From Eubacterium brachy ATCC 33089 (GTDB lineage: Bacteria > Bacillota > Clostridia > Peptostreptococcales > Anaerovoracaceae), in NCBI GenBank assembly GCA_000488855.1, contig KI535279.1, forward strand, positions 41,605 to 105,604: 64,000 bases of DNA, given 5' to 3'. This document shows, piece after piece, positions 56,905 to 64,000 of this stretch. The notes under the pieces are model-generated. The model was given only the letters and a program-made list of their open reading frames with translations. It was not told the origin of the DNA and made no database searches. The translations under genes and the position numbers were made by a program. The first letter of the stretch is position 1. Each line of letters begins with the position of its first letter.

Positions 56905-57389
56905 CAAGTGATGTAATGCTTAGAGGAGCCGATTGGGCAAAAGCAATAGAAAAATTTGGTGACATTTTTAAAACTAGAACGCATTATTCTATATATATTT
57001 TGGCCATGACAATAGGCATTATGTATGATCAGCGAATTGAAAAGTTAGATGATGATGGAGTTGAAGCAAAAAGTGTACCCCGTAATGTTTTACAGAATAA
57101 TGATGTTGGAAAGTTAGACTTTATGTTCCAAGCTGCAATTTTATCTACGACAACAGAATCAATGAGCGAAGAAGAGAGGCTTGATTTGGCATTTGGAGAT
57201 AAAAGTGATTTTAACAAGATAGCTTTTCTAACGCAGTTTGCGAATTTTGGTGTAACGAAACTAAACGAACAGATTGCGGATTCACCTTTGGAAACGATTG
57301 AAAAGCTTAAGAATTATTTTATTTCAAGCGTTGAAGGAAGGAATCTTGATATCGATAGTATCCCTGATGATTTTCTTCTTGAAGAGTAA
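56895..57389 (+). CDS. 164-aa protein closing the dnd-adjacent module
   Basis: 164-aa helical, acidic protein (MLRGADWAKAIEKFGDIFKT, THYSIYILAMTIGIMYDQRI, MSEEERLDLAFGDKSDFNKI). I cannot assign a family with confidence; small proteins of this size are known around Dnd loci as 'phosphorothioation-associated'. It begins within the end of the ATPase gene and is the last gene before the dndB promoter. Together with the ATPase and helicase it probably forms one complex. Confidence 0.65.
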   Translation: MEITSDVMLRGADWAKAIEKFGDIFKTRTHYSIYILAMTIGIMYDQRIEKLDDDGVEAKSVPRNVLQNNDVGKLDFMFQAAILSTTTESMSEEERLDLAFGDKSDFNKIAFLTQFANFGVTKLNEQIADSPLETIEKLKNYFISSVEGRNLDIDSIPDDFLLEE

Positions 57390-57398
57390 TTGGCGTAT

Positions 57399-57451
57399 TT
57401 GACAAATCGATGAATTTACAGTATACTTAAGTATATACTTAAGTATACTGT
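57399..57451 (+). promoter_or_regulatory. dndB promoter with perfect 34-bp palindromic operator
   Basis: TTGACA at 57399-57404, 17-nt spacer, TATACT at 57422-57427: a near-consensus sigma-A promoter. A perfect 34-bp palindrome, with ACAGTATACTTAAG at its left end, covers 57418-57451. It contains the -10 and the probable start site and ends 7 nt before GGAGG of dndB. A repressor bound there would block transcription outright. DndB is a known autoregulator of dnd operons and the first candidate. Confidence 0.8.
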
Positions 57452-57468
57452 TTTTTATGGAGGTTATC

Positions 57469-58533
57469 ATGAAATACACATATAGATTTCCCGCTGTAAA
57501 GGGAACACAAGCAAAACGAGAATACTACATTTCTATGGTGCCATTAAGACTTTTACTTAAATTGTTTCCTGCTGAAAGCGATATTCTTCTTCCAGAGTAT
57601 AGAGCGCAACGTCGTATTAACGAATTGCGAATTCCGGAGATAAAAGATTATATACTTAAAAATCGTGATTCATATGTTTTTTCTGCGTTATCTGCATCCA
57701 TAGATGGTGAATTTCAGTTTATTCCATTCAGTTCTGATGATATTGGTATTTTGGAAGTTGATATGGAGTCAACGTTTTTAATCAATGATGGTCAACATAG
57801 AAAGGCTGCCATTGAAACCGCACTAGAAGAAGATTCCTCTTTGAGCGATGAGACTATTTCTATCGTACTTTTTCGAGATGATGGACTTGCTAGAAGTCAA
57901 CAAATGTTTACCGATTTAAACAAGCATGCTGTCAAAACATCAAATTCTCTTTCAACACTATATGATGTTAGAGATCCGGTTGCAGTTGCCACAAGAAATG
58001 TAATTGAGGCTGTTCCATTTCTTAATATGTATACTGATAAGGAAAGGGATATTCTTGGGAAGAATTCTTCTAACCTGTTTACTTTGAATACAATTTATAA
58101 AGCAAATCAGAGAATTCTCCATAGCAAATCTTGTTCTGACGATGAACTTTCATTCCTTTTGAATTTTTGGAGATTAATTGCAAACAACATATGTGAATGG
58201 AATGAACTTGTAGAAAGAACAATAACTAAGAAAGCATTACGAGAAAACTATATTGTAACTTTGGGAATAACTATAGGAGCTTTTGGGAAACTCGGAAGAT
58301 TCTTTTATGATAATCCAAGTTATGATATGGAAAAATATCTGACAAAACTTAAAAAGATTAACTGGTTGAGAACAAATAAAGATTGGGTGAACAGAAGCAT
58401 AAGAGAGAATGGAAAGGTGTTAAATAGTGATGAGGCTATAGGACTCACCTGCTCAATGATTAAACAATATATTGGTTTAAAGCTTACAAAAGACGAACAG
58501 GCAAAAGAAAAGACAATGCAGGAGAATAACTGA
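57469..58533 (+). CDS. dndB: DNA phosphorothioation regulator DndB
   Basis: 354-aa DGQHR-type protein (INDGQHR, 105-111; also LLPEYRAQRRINELRIPEI and FTDLNKHAVKTSNSLSTLYD). DndB represses dnd transcription in characterised systems and tunes the level of phosphorothioation; it is not needed for the chemistry. ATG 57469 follows GGAGG; an ATG at 57457 would bury that site. It is the first gene of a four-gene operon under the palindromic promoter at 57399-57451 and is followed 1 bp later by dndC. Confidence 0.9.
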   Translation: MKYTYRFPAVKGTQAKREYYISMVPLRLLLKLFPAESDILLPEYRAQRRINELRIPEIKDYILKNRDSYVFSALSASIDGEFQFIPFSSDDIGILEVDMESTFLINDGQHRKAAIETALEEDSSLSDETISIVLFRDDGLARSQQMFTDLNKHAVKTSNSLSTLYDVRDPVAVATRNVIEAVPFLNMYTDKERDILGKNSSNLFTLNTIYKANQRILHSKSCSDDELSFLLNFWRLIANNICEWNELVERTITKKALRENYIVTLGITIGAFGKLGRFFYDNPSYDMEKYLTKLKKINWLRTNKDWVNRSIRENGKVLNSDEAIGLTCSMIKQYIGLKLTKDEQAKEKTMQENN

Positions 58534-58534
58534 T

Positions 58535-59908
58535 ATGAACCAACAGTCAGATTTCAGAGAATTTGAAAAAATAATTACAGAGATGGAGATGGTATACCTT
58601 CATGATCAGCGCCCTTGGATGATTGGATTCAGTGGAGGAAAAGATTCAACGCTTTTATGTTGTCTCGTTATGGAAATGTTGAAAAGATTAAATCCAGAAA
58701 AGAGGACGAAGAAGGTATATATTGTTTCATCAGACACAATGGTAGAGAATCCGATTGTAAGAAATTACATGCATAAGATGTCTGAACTAATAAACTCTGT
58801 TGGAGAAGAGTTCAACATTGTTACTGACATTATTTATCCCAAAACGGAAGATACATTTTGGAGCAAAGTTATTGGATTAGGCTATCCAACACCTGAGGCA
58901 CCTGGGTTCCGTTGGTGTACAGAAAGATTGAAAATCCATCCTATGAATGCATACACTTTGGAAAAAATAAAAAACAACGGTGAGGTTGTATTATTGCTTG
59001 GAGTAAGGAAAGCAGAAAGTGTATATCGTGCAAATAATATTAAATCACGTGAAATAGAGGGAAAAATTCTTGTTCCACATAAAGATATTGAAAATGCATA
59101 TGTCTATAATCCGCTAACTGAAATACCTAATTCGGAAGTTTGGAACTATCTTCTAAAAGGCGACGGAAAAACACTTTGGGGCTCGGATAATAAATATTTG
59201 TTTTCGCTTTATCAAGGTGAGGAATTAGGTGAAGAGCAAAGTGTTGTAGGAGAAATAGATAAAGATAAAATCCCAGTGACAGGCAATTCAAGGTTTGGTT
59301 GTTGGATTTGTACTATGGTAAAAGAAGATAAGTCACTTAAATCTTTTATTGATCAAGGAGCAAACTGGCTGACTCCATTAAGAGATTTTCGTAATTGGCT
59401 ACTCGTTTTAAGAACCACTCCATCTGCTCGTGAGTATAAACGCAGAAATGGATCAATGTATAGAAAACCGGATGGCGAATTAGGACAAGGTCCTTTCACA
59501 ATGGAAACAAGAAAGGAAATTCTAAAAAGACTACTCTTATTAGAAAAAGAAACCGGTTTACAATTGATAACGCAAGAAGAATTAAAACAAATTGATGAAA
59601 TGTGGGATTCTGATGGTGATTTGTCACGGCGCTCTTTGGTTGAATTATATTATTCAATCATTGGTTCACGGTTGCCGTGGGACGAATACAAATCTCCTAT
59701 ATTCTCGGAAGAAGTTATTAATGAAGTGAAAACAATGTGTATAGAACATGAAGTTGATTTTGAACTCATTTCAAAATTGATTGTTGAGATAGATGCAAAT
59801 AAGAACTATACAAAGAGTTCTATGGTTACAAAGGCGTTTGATAAGATAATAAATCAAGGTTGGTTGCATTTTGAGAATATAGAAAGGGGATTAAAAAATG
59901 AAAATTAA
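58535..59908 (+). CDS. dndC: DNA sulfur-modification ATP pyrophosphatase DndC
   Basis: 457-aa PAPS-reductase-like enzyme that activates the DNA backbone with ATP and passes sulfur into it, replacing a non-bridging phosphate oxygen. The P-loop is SGGKDS (33-38). Cys128 (FRWCTERLK), Cys256 and Cys259 (RFGCWICTM) are the likely Fe-S/sulfur-transfer ligands. Its last 11 nt overlap dndD. The cysteine desulfurase DndA is not in the window; a chromosomal IscS-type enzyme usually substitutes. Confidence 0.95.
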   Translation: MNQQSDFREFEKIITEMEMVYLHDQRPWMIGFSGGKDSTLLCCLVMEMLKRLNPEKRTKKVYIVSSDTMVENPIVRNYMHKMSELINSVGEEFNIVTDIIYPKTEDTFWSKVIGLGYPTPEAPGFRWCTERLKIHPMNAYTLEKIKNNGEVVLLLGVRKAESVYRANNIKSREIEGKILVPHKDIENAYVYNPLTEIPNSEVWNYLLKGDGKTLWGSDNKYLFSLYQGEELGEEQSVVGEIDKDKIPVTGNSRFGCWICTMVKEDKSLKSFIDQGANWLTPLRDFRNWLLVLRTTPSAREYKRRNGSMYRKPDGELGQGPFTMETRKEILKRLLLLEKETGLQLITQEELKQIDEMWDSDGDLSRRSLVELYYSIIGSRLPWDEYKSPIFSEEVINEVKTMCIEHEVDFELISKLIVEIDANKNYTKSSMVTKAFDKIINQGWLHFENIERGLKNEN

Positions 59909-61985
59909 CGAAATAGTCCTCTTTAATTTCGGATCATATGAGGGCGAAAATATCATCAAGATGCCCAATAATACGAACAAAAATATAGTCCTTATTGGAG
60001 GGAAAAATGGTGCGGGAAAGACTACGCTGTTTACAGCCATTAGATTATGTTTGTATGGGTTTATGAGTTTCGGCTACAAAAACCATAATTCTTTTTACTC
60101 TAAAGCGATTATCAAACTTGTTAATAACACTGCAAAGCTGTCAAAACCAGTTAAGTCATATGTCAAATTATCTTTTGATATAAAAAACGGTAGAGACTTG
60201 CACCATTATATATTAATAAGATCTTGGCTATTATCAGAATCTCTTTCTGAAAGTTTCGAGGTAATAAAGGACGGAACAAAATTATCAGAAGACGAAACTC
60301 ACGATTTTGAAAAATACCTGCTTTCTCTGATTCCGCCTGAATTGTTTAATCTCTATTTTTTCGACGGTGAAAAAATAGCTGATTATTTTATGGATGAAGG
60401 AAGTAATATTCGAATTAAAGATGCGTTTCTTACACTATGTGGGTATGACACATTTGATATAATGCGTAAAAATTTCAAACGCACTATTTCAAATAATGGC
60501 ACAAATAACATCTTTCTTTCTGATTACATAGAAAGAAGAGATGAATTGGATAACGTAAAACATATCCTTCTTGAATTACAACAGCAGCTATTAATCAATT
60601 CGGCGGAACTTGATTCAGTTAAATCGACGATTGAATCACTTGATAGAGATTACAAAAAACGAGGCGGTATTACTCAAGAAGAGTGGGACAAGAAAATAGT
60701 TGCGCTAAAAGACGAAGAACACAACAGAGAAAACTGGAATGGTTTGCTGAAAAAATGGGCAAATGACATTATTCCGTTTTTGATGATTAAGGATCAAATA
60801 ATTGATTTAGAAAAACAAATTATCTCTGAATCATCCTCTCTTAAATATAAAGATTTCTGTGAGGTGGTTGATGCTAGTGAAGTTTTAAAGTTAATTCCTG
60901 ATGTCGAAAAAGTCAAAAAAACTGCTTGGTCATTATTTGGAAGTGATACAGATAATATTCTTGGACTATCTTTAGAACAAAATGCTTTGCTGAAAATGCA
61001 GATTAAGGAAATCAAAGAATTCGACAATGCGGAAGTAGAGAAATACAAAAAGAAAATACAGAGGTCAATTAAGAAATCTTCAGTTATTAGGAAAAAACTC
61101 GAAGCAAGTTCCATAGCGCATGTTCAAGATTATCTTACTGAAAAGTCATCACTACTTCAGAGAATAAATGACATATTAACTGAGAAAACGCAACTTGAAG
61201 CAAAAATAGCGAATCAGCAACGAGTTGTTGTTGACTGTGATACTGCATTTAAAAAAGCTCAGGTGTTAGTCGAAGAAAGATTGAAAAATGCTTCCATAAA
61301 TGACATTTCAGCCCGAGCGATAGTAATGCTGGACAAGCTTCAAGCAACATTGTATGAAAAGCAAATTAATAGGATTGTTGAATTTTTCAAAAGTGAAATA
61401 ACCACCCTAATGAGAAAAACCCATTTTATTGATAGCATGTCAATTGATGAAGATTTCAACATTAGAATTTTCAAAACAGAGACCATATCAATTGAAAAAA
61501 TGCGAGAAGCTGCAAAATCAAATTCTATCGAGCAACTGAAAAACATATTTGGTGAAAAGGCAATAGACTTGCTTAGTTCGATATCCGCTGAAAATAATAA
61601 AGAATCAATAGTTAAATATTTGGATTCTATACAGCATGATATAAGTTTACCAATTGAAATTGATAAGACCTCCTTATCCAACGGAGAAAAACAGATTTTT
61701 ATTATGGCTTTGTATCACTCGCTGATTCAACTGTGTAATTATGAAATTCCTTTTATCATTGACACTCCGTTTGCGAGAATAGATACAGAACATAGAGATA
61801 ATATTGCAAAATATTTTTTCAGAAGATTGAAAGGGCAAGTGTTTATACTATCTACAAATGAAGAAATCAATACAAGACATATGGCTTTGATGAAGGACAA
61901 GATAATGACAACATATATGTTGGAAAATGTTGACAATGCAAAGACTGTAATCAGTGAAAACATATATTTCGAGGAGGCCTTATGA
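59898..61985 (+). CDS. dndD: DNA sulfur-modification ATPase DndD
   Basis: 695-aa SMC-like ATPase of the phosphorothioation complex. Walker A is GGKNGAGKTT (34-43), LYFFDGEKIADYF is typical of DndD, long coiled coils occupy about 200-500, the signature is LSNGEKQIFIM (about 593), and Walker B is PFIIDTPFARID (about 618). It is thought to open or nick DNA for sulfur insertion together with DndE. It overlaps dndC by 11 nt and dndE by 4 nt. Confidence 0.93.
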   Translation: MKINEIVLFNFGSYEGENIIKMPNNTNKNIVLIGGKNGAGKTTLFTAIRLCLYGFMSFGYKNHNSFYSKAIIKLVNNTAKLSKPVKSYVKLSFDIKNGRDLHHYILIRSWLLSESLSESFEVIKDGTKLSEDETHDFEKYLLSLIPPELFNLYFFDGEKIADYFMDEGSNIRIKDAFLTLCGYDTFDIMRKNFKRTISNNGTNNIFLSDYIERRDELDNVKHILLELQQQLLINSAELDSVKSTIESLDRDYKKRGGITQEEWDKKIVALKDEEHNRENWNGLLKKWANDIIPFLMIKDQIIDLEKQIISESSSLKYKDFCEVVDASEVLKLIPDVEKVKKTAWSLFGSDTDNILGLSLEQNALLKMQIKEIKEFDNAEVEKYKKKIQRSIKKSSVIRKKLEASSIAHVQDYLTEKSSLLQRINDILTEKTQLEAKIANQQRVVVDCDTAFKKAQVLVEERLKNASINDISARAIVMLDKLQATLYEKQINRIVEFFKSEITTLMRKTHFIDSMSIDEDFNIRIFKTETISIEKMREAAKSNSIEQLKNIFGEKAIDLLSSISAENNKESIVKYLDSIQHDISLPIEIDKTSLSNGEKQIFIMALYHSLIQLCNYEIPFIIDTPFARIDTEHRDNIAKYFFRRLKGQVFILSTNEEINTRHMALMKDKIMTTYMLENVDNAKTVISENIYFEEAL

Positions 61986-62359
61986 TTTTTAAAATACGCA
62001 CATGTGAAAAAACAATGAAACTGTTTGAAGAGATTTCAGCGAGTACAAATTATGCTCCATTCATCCTTTCAAAACTTGCAATATCAATGTCTCTTAGAAG
62101 TAAAATGCCTTTGAATGATGATGATTTTAAAACTGATTCACTTGGGCTTGAATTGAATAGACAAACAATAACCGGTGAATACGATGCTTTATATAAGAGT
62201 TTGATTGAAATGTTTGAACACCGTCATATTTCAGAAGACGAATATATGCAGAAATATTTAAAAGCACACATTGACAGAGGCGCTCAACTAATTCACAGTG
62301 AATTTAGATACAGCAAAGATTTTTTATTAGGATTATTAAGAGAGGGTATTTCAATATAA
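61982..62359 (+). CDS. dndE: DNA sulfur-modification protein DndE
   Basis: 125-aa protein of the DndE family (FKIRTCEKTMKLFEEISAST, FILSKLAISMSLRSKMPL, DRGAQLIHSEF). DndE forms tetramers that bind nicked double-stranded DNA and is required for modification. Its ATG overlaps the dndD stop (ATGA). It is the last gene of the operon, with a terminator about 110 bp downstream. Confidence 0.9.
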   Translation: MIFKIRTCEKTMKLFEEISASTNYAPFILSKLAISMSLRSKMPLNDDDFKTDSLGLELNRQTITGEYDALYKSLIEMFEHRHISEDEYMQKYLKAHIDRGAQLIHSEFRYSKDFLLGLLREGISI

Positions 62360-62429
62360 GTTTTGTTAAAATTTATCGAATATCGTTGATGAAATAATGC
62401 ATCAGTGCATAACTTTTATCATACAGTTT

Positions 62430-62980
62430 TTACATAAAGTGAGATAGTCGAAAGAGTAAAACTGTAAAAAACGAGTTGGACTCTACTACTAATCCAACCC
62501 GTTTTTTGTTTTTTCTTTGGTTGGTATTCTCTCTTTCGAGAGATACTGATCGATGTTCTTTTTTGATTGAAGAGAGTTCTTTGACCTGCGATTTACTTTG
62601 TTCATAACTCAAAGAGAGTTCAGCCACTTTTGAGTCAAGAGCATTATATTCGGATTTGAGAGCTTGAAAGGAAGGGAGTTTGGAGTATCCAAGTTCCTTT
62701 ATCTGCCTTCCGGTAGCCTCGAAGATCGAGATATCGCTTTCATGCTTTCGCAGGAAGGAATCATTGTCCTTTGACTGTTGGTATTTCGTATAGATAGGTT
62801 TAAGCTCCTTGTAGGTTTTGATATACTCCATCATCACCGAAAGATGCTTCATGCGATCTTCAATCTTGACGATTTGATGTCGGCTGGCATTAAGTGGAAG
62901 ATTGGCTTTTTCTAAAGCCTGATTCAATTCATCGTAGTTAGCAAAATCCTTCTGAATACTGATGAGTGTGTCAGCTGTGT
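62430..62980 (-). pseudogene. C-terminal remnant of a conjugative-element relaxase
   Basis: Minus-strand frame with the coiled-coil tail typical of ICE relaxases: IVKIEDRMKHLSVMMEYIKT, YKELKPIYTKYQQSKDNDSF, FLRKHESDISIFEATGRQI, KLPSFQALKSEYNALDSKVA. The nicking domain and everything upstream are gone: the gene is cut by the left end of the insertion sequence at 62981. The terminal residues beyond the coiled coil look unrelated. With 49445-50005, it brackets the dnd locus by element debris. Confidence 0.6.
62471..62508 (+). terminator. Rho-independent terminator of the dnd operon
   Basis: ACG-a-GTTGGA pairs with TCCAAC-c-CGT and runs into TTTTTT. Confidence 0.7.
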
Positions 62981-63957
62981 TAGGAGATAATACACATGTG
63001 ACAAAAAAATAAAAAAATAGAAAGCCATCTGGTAAAATAAGTTTTAGCACAAACAAAATTATCAGAGAAAGGCTTTCTATGAAAATAAGTATAACAGAAG
63101 AAATGAAATTTCGCCAGAAGGTTGTAGAATATGCAATAAAACATAACAATAATGCAAAAGCAGCAAGAAGATATAAAACAAGTAGACAACAAGTGCAAAG
63201 ATGGCGAAAAAAATATGACAGTACATTGCAGTCATTGGCAAACAAATCCAGGCGTCTCCATAGCCATCCAAACCAGCATACGGAAAAGGAAATAGAGCTT
63301 TTGAGCAAGAAATATAGGCAACACAAGCATGAGGGATTAGGACAAGTATACAGAAAATGCAAAGATAGCGGATATAAGCGTAGCTATGAGTCGATGTGCA
63401 AACAACTAAAGAAGCTGAGAAGTTATGAAAAATAGGAAAAAATAAGATATCCAAAGAGCAGATATGAGCCATTAAAAGGTACATATCCAGGAGAGTTTGT
63501 ACAGATAGATGTAAAATATGTACCGCTTGAATGTATAGGTTTTAAAAGTAGTTACCAAAGATATTACCAAATAACAGCAATAGATCTATATAGCAGAAAA
63601 AGAGTTTTAAAGTTAGTAAAAGAAAACAGTACATATGAAACATCAAAGATGCTGGTAAGACTTGAGAATGACTTCGGATTTAAGATAAAAACAATACAGA
63701 CAGACAACGGAAGAGAGTTTTGTAATAATAGAGCAAAAGAAGTCATAAAATAGATAACGAACTATTTTATAGCAGGAGGAGATTTAAAAGTGAAGAAGAG
63801 ATATACAAATCATTTAAAAGGTATAGTGCAAGAACAAATAATATAGCAAGAAGGGGATTAGGCTTTAAAACACCAAATGAAATGGTAGAGAATCATTTTA
63901 AGGGAGTAGCTTAGACTTAAGCCGGATGGTTTTTATCACAAATGTTTGACAATCCTA
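62981..63957 (+). mobile_element. Degenerate insertion sequence, IS3/IS481-like
   Basis: 977-bp element. Left end TAGGAGATAATACACATGTG and right end complementing to TAGGATTGTCAAACATTTGT match imperfectly over about 30 bp, both continuing with GTGAYAAAAA. Inside is a single broken DDE transposase gene. No target duplication is evident. A stray copy of the right end lies at 33993. It interrupts the relaxase remnant. Confidence 0.7.
63079..63914 (+). pseudogene. DDE transposase with in-frame stop and internal deletion
   Basis: The N-terminal HTH (KFRQKVVEYAIKHNNNAKAA, TSRQQVQRWRKKYDS) ends at TAG 63433. The same frame then continues with the DDE core (YPKSRYEPLKGTYPGEFVQI, first Asp; IQTDNGREFCNN, second Asp) to TAG 63751. 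The C-terminus resumes in another frame (DNELFYSRRRFKSEEEIYKS, RRGLGFKTPNEMVENHF) to 63914. The stretch that should contain the catalytic Glu is deleted. Two independent lesions make it inactive. Confidence 0.75.
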
Positions 63958-64000
63958 GAAAAAAACAACAAAAAAGTTTAAAAATGGCATTGACAGCAAA
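63958..64000. other. Window end
   Basis: 43 bases of AT-rich sequence beyond the IS right end; no feature can be supported. Confidence 0.3.

Noticed and set aside
62985..63362. Minus-strand hydrophobic N-terminal extension of the relaxase-like frame
   Set aside because: This part is the antisense of the IS transposase; its hydrophobic look is an artefact of AT-rich coding DNA read backwards.
1..64000. CRISPR array
   Set aside because: No regularly spaced direct repeats and no cas genes were seen anywhere in the window.
1..64000. tRNA or rRNA genes
   Set aside because: No full cloverleaf or rRNA-like segment; the GAGTTCGAATA at 19669 is only a T-loop-like fragment.

Overview
The window is low-GC (mostly about 33-40% by eye), densely coded Bacillota DNA. 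An LPKTG sortase-anchored protein, GGAGG ribosome-binding sites, an Opu-type ABC transporter, a Crp/Fnr-controlled hybrid-cluster protein and a DUF438/DUF1858 protein point to an anaerobic Clostridia- or Tissierellia-like host. The species cannot be told from the sequence. It is an accessory region: several anti-phage systems, the remains of at least two integrative elements, and an array of small immunity-like genes, with a shorter housekeeping-like block between.

0-6 kb: end of a C5-cytosine methyltransferase, an HpaII-type endonuclease and a Vsr nuclease (one type II R-M operon), then a two-gene Hachiman system (HamA nuclease, HamB helicase). 6-20 kb: a small integrated island. A HEPN-like gene and a XRE repressor diverge from an excisionase-like gene and a truncated tyrosine integrase. 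Next come a type I R-M operon (HTH regulator, hsdR, hsdS, a PrrC-like anticodon nuclease, hsdM) and a DUF4274 gene. Imperfect 22-bp repeats at 6332 and 19656 may be the island's ends.

18.6-34 kb: orphan, mostly cytosolic small proteins resembling polymorphic-toxin immunity genes (DUF4274, SF0329-like, several unnamed families), broken up by an LPXTG surface protein, an MgtA-type Mg2+ P-type ATPase and a macrodomain protein. Two non-coding loci look structured (about 19680-19830 and 34084-34194).

34.8-49 kb: a large protein with RNA-polymerase-like DNA-binding modules (alpha-CTD-like helix-hairpin-helix plus sigma region 4-like HTH), a HIRAN protein, a WYL regulator, a fused permease/binding-protein quaternary-amine transporter, and a nitrosative-stress group (Crp/Fnr regulator, hcp, DUF438 protein, cupin).

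49.4-64 kb: a complete dndBCDE DNA phosphorothioation operon behind a strong promoter whose -10 lies inside a perfect 34-bp palindrome. Immediately upstream, on the same strand, is a tightly overlapping module: a frameshifted second copy of the alpha-CTD/sigma4-like protein, a PLD-nuclease/DEAD helicase fusion, a 54-aa micro-ORF, a second DndD-like SMC ATPase and a 164-aa protein. The usual phosphorothioate-restriction genes dndFGH/dptFGH are absent, so this module is the best candidate here for an undescribed effector or restriction partner. A conjugative-element helicase remnant lies on one side of the locus, and a relaxase remnant interrupted by a decayed IS on the other, so it was probably ICE cargo.
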